From Halichondria panicea (Eukaryota; Porifera; Demospongiae; Suberitida; Halichondriidae): 64,000 bases of DNA. Within the stretch, counting starts at the first letter, position 1. The number at the start of each line of letters is the position of its first letter. The DNA lies in the NCBI RefSeq assembly GCF_963675165.1, contig NC_087385.1, forward strand, positions 6,990,235 to 7,054,234. Reading direction: 5' to 3'. Both the position numbers and the translations under genes were made by a program. Below are positions 12,736 to 22,299 of the stretch, one piece after another. The notes under the pieces are model-generated. The model saw only the letters and a list, made by a program, of their open reading frames with translations, was not told the origin of the DNA and made no database searches.

Positions 12736-15538
12736 TCTATAGGAAATTACGGAAGAATGTGACAGGAAAGCTGGTCATGAACATGTGTATACCATTGGGG
12801 CTGTTCTATGTGTGGTTTCTGGTGGCCATTCACGGCCGCTACTACACTTCATTTGAATGGTTCTGTTTCGTGACCTCGTCTCTAGTGCAGTACTTCCTGC
12901 TAGTGTATCTGTCCTGGACCACGGTGGAGGCACTGCACATATACCTCCAGCTTGTCAAGGTGTTTGGTAGTGATATACCACACTACATGCTCAAGTCTGC
13001 CCTGTTTGCTTGGGGTGTTCCAGCTATCATCACTGCACTCTGCACTGCACTAGGCATACACTACAGCCTCTGGGCCATCTATGATGAGAACACACTCTTC
13101 ATGTGAGCTAGTTGCATGATTACTATATATATAGTGTGGCACACCCTCTCTCTCTGTACAGATGTTATCCCAGTAGCTGGCCGCTCTGCTATAGTGTGCA
13201 TGCATGAGCCCCCACCCTCTCTCTCTGTACAGATGTTATCCCAGTAGCTGGCCGCTCTGCTATGGTGTGCATGCATGAGCCCCCACCCTCTCTCTCTGTA
13301 CAGGTGTTATCCCAGTAGCTGGCCGCTCTGCTATGGTGTGCATGCATGAGCCCCCACCCTCTCTCTCTGTACAGGTGTTATCCCAGTAGCTGGCCGCTCT
13401 GCTATGGTGTGCATGCATGAGCCCCCACCCTCTCTCTCTGTACAGGTGTTATCCCAGTAGCTGGCCGCTCTGCTATGGTGTGCATGCATGAGCCCCCACC
13501 CTCTCTCTCTGTACAGGTGTTATCCCAGTAGCTGGCCGCTCTGCTATGGTGTGCATGCATGAGCCCCCACCCTCTCTCTCTGTACAGGTGTTATCCCAGT
13601 AGCTGGCCGCTCTGCTATGGTGTGCATGCATGAGCCCCCACCCTCTCTCTCTGTACAGGTGTTATCCCAGTAGCTGGCCGCTCTGCTATGGTGTGCATGC
13701 ATGAGCCCCCACCCTCTCTCTCTGTACAGGTGTTATCCCAGTAGCTGGCCGCTCTGCTATGGTGTGCATGCATGAGCCCCCCACCCTCTCTCTCTGTACA
13801 GATGTTATCCCAGTAGCTGGCCGCTCTGCTATGGTGTGCATGCATGAGCCCCCACCCTCTCTCTCTGTACAGATGTTATCCCAGTAGCTGGCCGCTCTCC
13901 TATGGTGTGCATGCATGAGCCCCCACCCTCTCTCTCTGTACAGATGTTATCCCAGTAGCTGGCCGCTCTGCTATGGTGTGCATGCATGAGCCCCCACCCT
14001 CTCTCTCTGTACACATGTTATCCCAGTAGCTGGCCGCTCTGCTATGGTGTGCATGCATGAGCCCCCACCCTCTCTCTCTGTACACATGTTATCCCAGTAG
14101 CTGGCCGCTCTGCTATGGTGTGCATGCATGAGCCCCCACCCTCTCTCTCTGTACAGATGTTATCCCAGTAGCTGGCCGCTCTGCTATGGTGTGCATGCAT
14201 GAGCCCCCACCCTCTCTCTCTGTACAGATGTTATCCCAGTAGCTGGCCGCTCTGCTATGGTGTGCATGCATGAGCCCCCACCCTCTCTCTCTGTACAGAT
14301 GTTATCCCAGTAGCTGGCCGCTCTGCTATGGTGTGCATGCATGAGCCCCCACCCTCTCTCTCTGTACAGATGTTATCCCAGTAGCTGGCCGCTCTGCTAT
14401 GGTGTGCATGCATGAGCCCCCACCCTCTCTCTCTGTACAGATGTTATCCCAGTAGCTGGCCGCTCTGCTATAGTGTACATGCATGAGCCCCCACCCTCTC
14501 TCTCTGTACAGATGTTATCCCAGTAGCTGGCCGCTCTGCTATAGTGTGCATGCATGAGCCCCCACCCTCTCTCTCTGTACAGATGTTATCTCAGTAGCTG
14601 GCCGCTCTGCTATGGTGTGCATGCATGAGCCCCCACCCTCTCTCTCTGTACAGATGTTATCCCAGTAGCTGGCCGCTCTGCTATAGTGTGCATGCATGAG
14701 CCCCCACCCTCTCTCTCTGTACAGATGTTATCCCAGTAGCTGGCCGCTCTACTTTGGAGTCATTGCTCCATTTGCTCTCACCTTTCTCTTCAATATCACC
14801 TTGTTCCTTGTTGTCATGGTTTCCCTTATAAAACGCTTTTATCGGAAAAGAAAGATGAACTATTCGGAACCCAATCAAATGAAGGAGCTACGGAATCTCA
14901 TTGTGATTGGTACAAGTCTCTCTGTGTTGTTTGGGTTGGGTTGGGTGTTTGGTTTGCTGGCTCAGATCCCACAACCTCTCCTCTCATCTATTGCTCAGTA
15001 CATCTTTAGTGTGTGTGTTGGGTTTCAAGGAACGCTCATATTTGTCCTGCATGGCCTAAGATCTGCTGATGTTCGTCGTGTGTGGAAACAATGCTTCTAC
15101 AAGATCATATGCTGTGTACCCACTCCGCCAGGTCTCCTCACTAACTACACTAGCTCACAACTTCCCTCCCCATTGAGGAAGACTGCACCCATAACAGTGG
15201 TTAGCCAGCCTACTCCTCCTGAAATCTCACTGGGGGCTAGTAGACACTCTGAGAACCCAGTCTACCAGTCCACCGAGACACTGGAAACCACACCCTACCA
15301 CCGTGCTACCCACGCACTGGACACACTCGACATGGCCCACCTTGCTACACATGACAAGATGGCACTATTACAAGAGCAAGAGAGCGAGTGGCAGTCGCTA
15401 GAGGTCAACTTTGTTGGAGAAGGTGATTCGAGCAACGATGATGAGCCGTATTTCAGAGACCTCAATCAAGTTCCCTTCAGTGAAGGACAACTAGGCACTG
15501 CCATTGCAGGAGGAGACCAAGAGACTACTACACTATAG
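3724..15538 (+). CDS. Adhesion G-protein-coupled receptor with Ig, LDLa, EGF, HRM, GAIN/GPS and 7TM
   Basis: Multi-exon cell-surface receptor. The start is ATG 3724 (signal peptide MSRSLWLLLSLCGL, exon 3724-3769, joining in frame to AEYVCYRDDTC). Modules in order: a Cys-rich N-terminal segment; Ig-like domains near 4050-4290, 4905-5210, 5290-5630 and 6000-6315; an LDL receptor class A module at 5820-5935 with CDLTADCSDGSDEDC; Ig near 7310-7640; an EGF module at 7640-7755; and an Ig split by the 7931-9638 intron. A hormone-receptor-like Cys domain follows at about 10955-11190, with CPVDRY and CGGTFRLGGEWAEVEDICGY. The GAIN region ends in a GPS at about 12290-12490, with CLFWDLTAK, GCRLV and CNHLTHFGV; the H-L-T cleavage triad is present. 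TM1-4 lie at 12575-13100 and TM5-7 at 14725-15070, with ECL2 Cys in CYPSSWPLYFGV. A tail of about 150 residues follows, with stop at 15536-15538. Ligand unknown. The 71-bp repeat sits in the intron before TM5. Confidence 0.9.
6580..6868. mobile_element. Non-autonomous DNA transposon (MITE) with terminal inverted repeats
   Basis: A 289-bp element in an adhesion GPCR intron. It starts CAGTGGCGTAGCCAGG and ends CCTACACCACTG, so the outer bases form imperfect terminal inverted repeats (CAGTGGCGTAG against CAGTGGTGTAG). It is flanked by a 9-bp direct repeat, AACCAACCA, at 6571-6579 and 6869-6877. The flank is itself a simple ACCA repeat, so the true target-site duplication could be 8 bp (hAT-like) or 9 bp. 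There is no coding capacity. The CAGTG termini suggest a hAT-type family (inference). Confidence 0.75.
6935..7178. repeat. 72-bp tandem repeat, about 3.4 copies
   Basis: The unit begins GCTTAGCTAATACATGTATA and ends in a CA run; copies start at 6935, 7007, 7079 and 7151. A related CACACTCATCACACCTACAC segment continues to about 7310, just before the next Ig exon. It is intronic, and the open frame across it is a by-product of the repeat length being divisible by three. Confidence 0.9.
7970..9590. repeat. Array of about 345-bp hairpin-forming repeats in a GPCR intron
   Basis: Four to five diverged copies of one unit, anchored by GCCATAACTTGAATTCTGTG-like words near 8031, 8372, 8712, 9203 and 9531. 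Inside each unit the segment TTTTCTGAAAGCTTAGAAAG is followed about 150-170 bp later by its reverse complement CTTTCTAAGCTTTCAGAAAA, so every unit can fold into a long stem. The array fills the intron 7931-9638, which splits an Ig domain. The same family recurs at 32640-33620 in the filamin gene. No coding frame. Confidence 0.85.
10300..10950. other. Intron without recognised content
   Basis: AT-rich intron between the segment encoding SHACNFTHIIRY and the Cys-rich HRM-like exon of the adhesion GPCR. It contains several GCTAG/TAGCTA words but no repeat array or frame I can support. Confidence 0.5.
11583..11800. repeat. 49-bp GC-rich tandem repeat, about 4 copies
   Basis: The unit contains AGGGCGTAGGCAATAGGGGC and GGCCATGGCGGCTGGGGG. 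Copies are nearly identical and more GC-rich than their surroundings. They lie in the intron ahead of the GAIN-domain exon that starts near 11836. The first words resemble the inner part of the CAGTGGCGTAG element at 6580, so the array may have grown from a transposon fragment (inference). Confidence 0.85.
12648..12736. repeat. CA microsatellite making up a whole intron
   Basis: About 80 bp of CA fills the intron between TM1 and TM2 of the adhesion GPCR: donor GTACACACAC, acceptor CTATAG just before 12743. Almost no unique intron sequence remains. Confidence 0.9.
13163..14725. repeat. 71-bp minisatellite, 22 units, each carrying a 3' splice site plus exon start
   Basis: The unit reads from TGTTATCCCAGTAGCTGGCC through GGTGTGCATGCATGAGCCCC to CCCTCTCTCTCTGTACAG. 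The distance from the first copy (13163) to the genuine exon (14726) is 1563 bp, which is 22 x 71 plus one inserted C. Each unit reproduces the polypyrimidine tract, the TACAG acceptor and about 30 bases of the genuine exon that encodes CYPSSWPL. The copies then diverge to CTGCTATGGTGTGCATGCA and a TGA in frame. Some copies have ACAGG instead of ACAGA, and at least two have TACACA, which destroys the acceptor. Confidence 0.95.
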
Positions 15539-16469
15539 ACACATCTAGCCTATTAGAGTTATCCCCTACCCCCACCCCTTTGTAGTTTGACTCATTTTAC
15601 ATGTTATTACAGAAATGTTACTTGACCACAACAATAGTTATAAAATAAAAATCAATATGCGTGGGAGTACCACTGCATTGCGTGGGTGGGTGCACGGTGT
15701 GGAGGGCATGAACAAATGAGGATACAGCACAACGTAACGATAATAAGAGGTTTAGGTTCAACTGTGACCCTACTATTTTCAGTCCCTGTTAATAATTGTG
15801 TTTGAAGCCATTGAGAGAGGCAACTGTACTAGCTCTCCAGGGTCCTCCACTGTACTAGCTCTCCAAGGTCCTCCACTGTACTAGCTTTCCAGTGTCCTCC
15901 ACTGTACTAGCTCTCCAGGGTCCTCCACTGTACTAGCTCTCCAGCTCCACTGTACTAGCTCTCCAGCTCCACTGTACTAGCTCTCCAGCTCCACTGTACT
16001 AGCTCTCCAGGGTCCTCCACTGTCACCAGTAGTACAGGGATTAGAGCTTTGCCCAGCAGCGAGTTGGCCATCAACAGTTGGTTCTGAAGTGAACACAGCA
16101 TTATAATGGTACACCATGCACCTGAGTCACTGACAGAGGCTATTGGTCCATCCACTTCAGCCTGTATGGACAATATTACAGACCCACTTATCACACCTGT
16201 ACACCAGGAGCCATGAAGACGTCCAATGAGTCGTCCCCGTCCTCCAGTGTCAGGTAACTCATCCATCATCTGTTGATGCAACTGTAGTTTGGCAAGCTGC
16301 TTTTGGGAGGTCATAACTGCACTAAAAAGCAATTAATATCAAAACTAAGAGATGCATTCTATAGCTTTAGACAAGGCCTATCACATGACATGCTCAGATC
16401 ACAGTTCTGGTTGGGGAAAGAGTCACACTCTGCACGCGGCAGTACTCACTATTTCTTAATTGTGTTCCT
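15539..16469. other. 3' flank and 26-bp tandem repeat between convergent genes
   Basis: AAATAAAAA-type words near 15640-15655 fit a polyadenylation region for the adhesion GPCR. From 15825 to 16023 a 26-bp unit, ACTGTACTAGCTCTCCAGGG plus TCCTCC, repeats about eight times with shortened versions. A duplicated exon-like segment follows and is listed separately. Confidence 0.7.
16200..16330 (-). pseudogene. Degenerate copy of the last exon of the neighbouring minus-strand gene
   Basis: Reads HQQMMDELPDTGG and then, after a frame change, DDSLDVFMAPG. The intact-looking copy at 16470-16593 reads RQQMMEELQGDTVEFADDPLDVLHYR. DNA similarity runs through the CAACAGATGATGGA and GACGAC(T/C)CATTGGACGTC words. 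This looks like a duplicated terminal exon with an indel. It could also serve as an alternative last exon; I cannot tell which. Confidence 0.45.
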
Positions 16470-17010
16470 TTATCTGTAGTGCAAGACGTCCAATGGGTCG
16501 TCCGCAAACTCCACAGTGTCACCTTGTAACTCCTCCATCATCTGTTGTCGTAGCAACTGGTCACTGACTCCGCCCTTCCCGTGGTCTCCATCACTGTACG
16601 CAATGAAGTAACGGGTCAACAAATGTGTAGCAATGGATGCATTTGTCACAGAGGCTGTATAGTTTGATCACTAGTAATGATATCTATTAGCAGATATTGA
16701 ATTCCAGTCATCTAAAGCAGCCTATACACTATACTAGGTGGTCCACTTTTGATTATGACTAGCCACTCACTTGTACTCGCTGCGATGCTCTTTGTCTCAT
16801 GATCCATTGCTGCTGGCCTTTTGGGTGAGTATCCACCTGATATCCAGCCTTGTGGAAGCTCCTAGAGGGAAGGACAAGTGAACGCTTTTCCTCACCAGCC
16901 GTCTCCATCTTGTGTGTAAGCGTGTCTGGAAAAGGGTCATCAATAATATTGATTGTGTTAGTTTGCTGTAGCCAAGGACACGCTCCGTGCCCACTGGATC
17001 TGATGTAATA
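16470..17010 (-). CDS. Doubtful small minus-strand gene of unknown function
   Basis: Two exon-like stretches have protein-like composition. The 3' one (16470-16593, acceptor GCGTACAG) reads DGDHGKGGVSDQLLRQQMME and then ELQGDTVEFADDPLDVLHYR, followed by TAA. The 5' one lies within 16771-17010. In one frame it reads METAGEEKRSLVLPSRSFHK, then AGYQVDTHPKGQQQWIMRQR, and reaches a GTGAGT donor at 16770 in phase 0. That would join to an immediate TGA, so that join fails. Using an earlier donor (ATCAG|GTGGAT) in the frame starting MAADILSIN gives the right phase. I do not recognise a family. If real, it is head-to-head with the MATE gene. Exon structure is unresolved. Confidence 0.3.
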
Positions 17011-17025
17011 ATATTAATACTGAGA

Positions 17026-17278
17026 ATGTCTGCTGCCATGGATATGGTGGAAGAGGAGATGCTGTTGTCTAGTGTTGAGAAGGGCAGTGGTGTTGAGGGA
17101 AGTGTTGAGGAGGGCAGTGTTGAGGAAGGAGAAGAGCCTCCTCATGATCAGAGTGCACCTAGAGTGTTGAGTCGGTGGAGATGGTGGCCTCTGGTGGAGC
17201 TCATAGCTCTTATCAAACTAGCCCTACCCACTGTGAGTGAGTGTACCTCTACCACACACACACACACACGCACGCATG

Positions 17279-17313
<35 letters not shown>

Positions 17314-17587
17314 CTTGATGCTGTTCTTCCAACAGTTTGTGTACAGCACTGCCATCCTCTTTGCTGGTCACATCTCTGGCTCCTCCAGAGAGTTGGACGC
17401 AGTCTGTAAGTCTCCCCCCCCCACACAGTCTCATGGGCCATACTTAAAAACCAATACTACGTATGATGATGGGTTTTTGTGTCGCAGTGGAATTTAGTAA
17501 TTGCATCCTGTCATGTACAGCAATGTTGCCATACAAAACCCACAGTCTTTCCACAGAAGAAGTACACACAAACGCACACGCACACGC

Positions 17588-17651
<64 letters not shown>

Positions 17652-20600
17652 CTCTGGCTATATCTGTGAGCAATGTGACTGGGTTTGTAGTGATCATTGG
17701 TCTCTCCTCAGCAGCTGATACTCTGTGTCCCCAGGTAGGAAGGTGTTGTCATGCTCACTCTCTGTGTGTCAGGTATATCCTGTACAGAGCTTTGGGGCCA
17801 AGAACTACAAGAGAGTAGGGGAGGTCTACCAACAAGGTACGCTCTGAGTTAGCCACACCCCCTTTACCCCCCCCATACAGGCCTCATGATACTGGCCATT
17901 GCAGTCCTCCCAGTAGCAGCTCTATGGATAAACTCAGAGTCTTTGTTCCTCCTCCTACAACAACCCCCCTGTGTTGTTCCATTGGCTAGTCAGTTCCTCA
18001 GAGTCTTCATTCTCATGTTACCTGTGAGACCCCCCACATAGCAGTCTCATGCTCTAACCTTCTACCCCCCACAGCCTCTCATTGTCATGACGATGACACA
18101 GCGCTACCTCCAGGCTCAGAGTGTAGTGTGGGTGTTCACACTCACTGGTCTATTATTCAACCTCCTCACAGCAGCACTCTGCGCTCTCTTTCTTTATGGC
18201 CTCCACTTGGACGTTTAGTGAGTCTCTGTATGCTGCAGGCATTGTCCTGCCCCCCCCCCACTCTCATTCTCCTGCCCCCCCACTCTCATTCTCCTGCCCC
18301 CCCCCCCACTCTCATTCTCCTGGCGTCTCCAGTCCAAATCTCCATTTCGACGAGATCGGTTTCTCCTCGCTCATTGTCGTCGAGGCTAAATGTACTATGG
18401 AACTCTGCCCCCCCCCACTCTCATTGTCCTGCCCCGCCCCACTCTCATTCTCCTTTCCCCCGCCCCACTCTCATTCTCCTGCCCCCCCCCACTCTCATTG
18501 TCCTGCCCCGCCCCACTCTCATTCTCCTTTCCCCCGCCCCACTCTCATTCTCCTGCCCCCCCCACTCTCATTCTCCTGCCCCGCCCCACTCTCATTGTCC
18601 TGCCCCGCCCCACTCTCATTGTCCTGCCCCGCCCCACTCTCATTCTCCTGCCCCCCCCCCACTCTCATTCTCCTGCCCCCCCCCCCCACTCTCATTCTCC
18701 TGCCCCGCCCCACTCTCATTGTCCTGCCCCCCCCCACTCTCATTCTCCTGCCCCGCCCCACTCTCATTGTCCTGCCCCCCCCCCACTCTCATTGTCCTGC
18801 CCCGCCCCACTCTCATTGTCCTGCCCCCCCCACTCTCATTCTCCTGCCCCCCCCCACTCTCATTGTCCTGCCCCCCCCCCACTCTCATTCTCCTGCCCCC
18901 CCACTCTCATTGTCCTGCCCCCCCCCCACTCTCATTCTCCTGCCCCGCCCCACTCTCATTGTCCTGCCCCCCCCCACTCTCATTCTCCTGCCCCCCGCCC
19001 CACTCTCATTCTCCTGCCCCGCCCCACTCTCATTGTCCTGCCCCCCCACTCTCATTGTCCTGCCCCCCCCCACTCTCATTGTCTTTCCCCCCCCACTCTC
19101 ATTGTCCTGCCCCCCCCACTCTCATTGTCCTGCCCCCCCCCCACTCTCATTGTCCTGCCCCCCCCACTCTCATTGTCCTGCCCCCCCCCACTCTCATTGT
19201 CCTGCCCCCCCCCCACACTCTCCCTACTGGATCGTGTGTAGCTATATTGTTGTATTTCCCTCCAGCTATATTGCCGTGGCAATGGTTGTGGCGGCCTACC
19301 TAGCAACAGGGTTTCTGGTAATGTATATAAAGGTTCGTGGACTACACAAGCTGACGTGGGGAGGATGGAGCTTCAAGAGTCTGGACAATTGGTGGTTGTT
19401 CTTGAAACTGGGTCTACCTGGTTTCCTCATGGTAGCCTTTGAATGGTGGACCTTTGAGATCAGTGTATTAGTGAGTGGTTCACTGGGAGAGACTGCTCTA
19501 GGGGTCAACACCATACTACTGCAATTACTCACTCTAATGTTCATGGTTAGTCACGCACCCACACCACTACCTCCCTCTATGTGTTCATGGTTAGTCACGC
19601 ACCCACCCCACTACCTCCCTCTATGTGTTCATGGTTAGTCACGCACCCACACCACTACCTCCCTCTATGTGTTCATGGTTAGTCACGCACCCACCCCACT
19701 ACCTCCCTCTATGTGTTCATGGTTAGTCACGCACCCACCCCACTACCTCCCTCTATGTGTTCATGGTTAGTCACGCACCCACACCACTACCTCCCTCTAT
19801 GTGTTCATGGTTAGTCACGCACCCACCCCACTACCTCCCTCTATGTGTTCATGGTTAGTCATGCACCCACACCACTACCTCCCTCTATGTGTTCATGGTT
19901 AGTCACGCACCCACCCCACTACCTCCCTCTATGTACACCTCTAGTTTCCCCTGGGTACTGGGACCGCTGTCAGTGTCAGAGTAGGCAATGCGTTGGGTGC
20001 TGGAAACTCACTGGGAGCCAAGAGAGCCTCCTATGTTGCCCTCTTCCTACAAGGTGGGCACACTCATACACTGTGTGTGTATGCGTGTGTATCTATTTTG
20101 GTTTGGCCCCAATAAAATAAGCTTACATGTAGACTAGAGAACGATGAATGGGTGTGGCTTAGTTAAATGCAAGCTTCGCTAGAATTGTAATGATTCTCAT
20201 CGGGCAATCTAGTTGTGGTTTTGCACATGTGTTGTGTATTCACCTCCCCCCTCCCCAGTGTTCATAGTGTCCTTGCTGGCCACTGTCCTGGGCCTGTGTC
20301 ACAATGTGGTTGGTAGAATATTTACAGAAGATGAGTAAGTCAACCAATCAACCAACCAACTAGTGTGCTAATGATCGATTGCTGTCCCTTATTTAGAGAT
20401 GTTATCAGAGAGACCAGCTACACTCTGTATGCTGCTTTAGTGCTCATCTTCTTTGACCAAATTCAAGTGAGTACATAGTGATACCCACACACTCCACCCA
20501 CCACACACACACTCCACCCACCACACACACACATGCACACTACTAGTATTTATTTTGGCCTGGTGCTAATTCTAAGAACCAAAATTTGATTGTTTTGTGC

Positions 20601-22126
20601 TTGCCACCTAGAAGAACCACATAGACCCATCCCCACTATCAGCTACTATACTGTAGCAGTGCACTTGCAACAGAGAATTGCCTAACAGCAAACCACGATA
20701 ATATTTTAATGTAGATAGTAATTTCTTAGCCTAAAACCCATAGGCTGTATGATTATAAAGATCTCTGCACACAGAAACCGGGCGACAACCCAACTTACCC
20801 TTTTTGGTAGATTAGATTCTGTCTTTTTTTGTTCTCAGATATGTGCTAGAATTATTCATTTTGTAGAATCAGAAGTGGCCGAAATAACTACGCTAAATAT
20901 AATTTTCCCTTTCAGTTTTGGCCCTGTAATATAATCTAAATTGTGGTTTTGCTGTTTGCAATTCTCTGTTGCAAGTGCACTACAATCCACAAAACCTAGT
21001 CCAGACAGTACAGCCTGTACCTTAGCCTCCCTCAATGTCAGGTTTAAAATGCCATTTGTCAATTTTTATAGGTTACCCAATTCTACGGTGAGATAAGGCA
21101 GTTCCTCACAATTTATTTTTTTGTTTCAACCCCTCCAACACACCCACCCACACACACACACACACGCAGGGCACGATATCAGGAGTGTTCAGAGGAGCTG
21201 GCTTGCAAATCATGGCTGCCTGCATCAACTTCAGTGTGTTCTATCTGGTGGGTCTGCCCATTGGAGTGTGCCTGGCTCTACTCACTGACCTTGGTACTCT
21301 GGGCATGTGGATTGGTTTGAGTATAGCCAGCGTCACTCAGGTAGGTCGTATTTTGTGTACTAGCTAACTTCTCATGTGTCACTCTGCTCTGTATGCAGGC
21401 TTGTGTGTTCATTGGTATCCTGTTCTCTCTCAACTGGGACAAGCTGGCAGCCAAGGTAGCATAGTGTGTGTGTGGGGGGGGGAGGGGAGTAAGCACAAGG
21501 CTAACTGGGTTGAATTGAACCGCGCTCGCTGAAGCATACCGTTTTGACTCAAATGGAATATTTATTTTATGAAGGACGTGTGTGTGTGTGTATATGTTCA
21601 TCCTTACAGGCTGTTAAGAATGCTGCAATGTCTGTACACCGTGTGACTAACCACACAGCTAATGAGAGTGGTGAGTGAGCATCCCTTGATTCACCATGCA
21701 GCACCTGTATATACAGGAGACAACACTAGTGCCAGTGGAGGAGACCTAGTGGAACTCGTGTCCTACAAGGAAGCTCAACACCCGCTCATCTCAGAGACAG
21801 AAACAGAGACTCATGTTTCAGAAACACCTTCAACTCTGACATCTTCAACAGAGGACCTTGTAGAGCAGGAATCAGACCCCCTGGAGAGTGTACCCCCCAC
21901 AAGGCGGCTACATCTCTTGTTGTGTAGAGGTGGTATCGTATTGGTGGGTGTGTGCCTAGTGGTTCTGAGTGGTGTCCTGGCTGGAGTATTCAGACATGAT
22001 CAGTTGGAGGCTATGTGTGACACTAACTGCACCTGCTTGACTAATGTCAGTGTGTCTTGTGTGTGCTCCACTATAGCCAGCTCTGTACCACATGCTATCA
22101 TTGCTCCTACACCATATCCACTCTGA
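17026..22126 (+). CDS. MATE-family multidrug and toxin extrusion transporter (SLC47-like)
   Basis: Multi-exon transporter of the MATE/SLC47 family, which exports organic cations in exchange for protons across the plasma membrane. The start is ATG 17026 (a second ATG lies at 17038), followed by an acidic Glu/Gly-rich N-terminus, then LVELIALIKLALPT (TM1) and MLFFQQFVYSTAILFAGHIS with the family's first-repeat signature. Next come VYPVQSFGAKNYKRVGEVYQQG, an FQ-GA-style motif, and PLIVMTMTQRYLQAQSVVWV. The second half has FLKLGLPGFLMVAFEWWTFE, the typical EWW/FE MATE motif, and FPLGTGTAVSVRVGNALGAG (RVGNALGAG). A thirteenth hydrophobic segment near the C-terminus (GGIVLVGVCLVVLSGVLAGV) matches animal SLC47 proteins rather than 12-TM plant and bacterial MATEs. 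Stop at 22124-22126. Introns carry large minisatellites. Confidence 0.93.
17250..17310. repeat. CA-rich intron of the MATE gene
   Basis: The intron from donor 17233 to acceptor near 17311 is nearly all ACAC and GCAC repeats. A second CA tract of about 80 bp at 17568-17650 fills the end of the next intron, just before the exon encoding ALAISVSNVTGF. Confidence 0.85.
18240..19215. repeat. About 24-bp C-rich minisatellite, roughly 40 copies, in a MATE intron
   Basis: The unit is CACTCTCATT(C/G)TCCTGCCCC with a variable run of C (CCCCGCCC to CCCCCCCCC). A short unique insert lies at about 18325-18405. Stop codons are absent from several plus-strand frames, so frames of up to 480 codons cross the array, all low-complexity Pro/Ser/His. 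They are not genes: the true exons on either side (ending LHLDVY, and restarting YIAVAMVVAAY at about 19266) read in the transporter frame. Confidence 0.95.
19546..19930. repeat. 44-bp minisatellite, about 9 copies, each carrying a 5' splice donor
   Basis: The unit is GTTAGTCACGCACCCACACC, ACTACCTCCCTCTATGTG, TTCATG. The genuine MATE exon ends AATGTTCATG at 19545 and its donor is GTTAGT. Each unit reproduces TTCATG|GTTAGT, so the exon end and donor recur about nine times before the acceptor in front of TTTCCCCTGGGTACTGG. Confidence 0.93.
20640..21000. repeat. Imperfect foldback sequence in a MATE intron
   Basis: GTGCACTTGCAACAGAGAAT at about 20659 is matched by its reverse complement ATTCTCTGTTGCAAGTGCAC near 20960-20980, with neighbouring bases also pairing (CAGCAAACCAC against GTGGTTTTGCTG). 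Span about 330 bp. An AAACCGGGCGAC word inside recurs at 25824 in the TBL1 intron, so this is probably a dispersed non-autonomous element. Confidence 0.65.
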
Positions 22127-22299
22127 GTTGGTTTTGCTATCACCATTATTTATTAATTTATTGATGCTGATTAATTTTATATTACATTTTTAATAATAAC
22201 ATTTTGTCTGCGAAGGATAATAATTCTTACTAGTAAGACTCAATCACACGATAATAGTAGCATGAATAAATGTCTAGTGTAACTATAGCAACAGTTCAG

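Noticed and set aside
13163-14725. CRISPR-like regular array
   Set aside because: Units are tandem with no unique spacers, in a eukaryotic intron, and copy an adjoining exon border.
18196-19638. A 480-codon open frame rich in Pro, Ser and His
   Set aside because: It is created by the 24-bp C-rich minisatellite, which has no stops in several frames; flanking real exons read as a MATE transporter with splice sites on either side.
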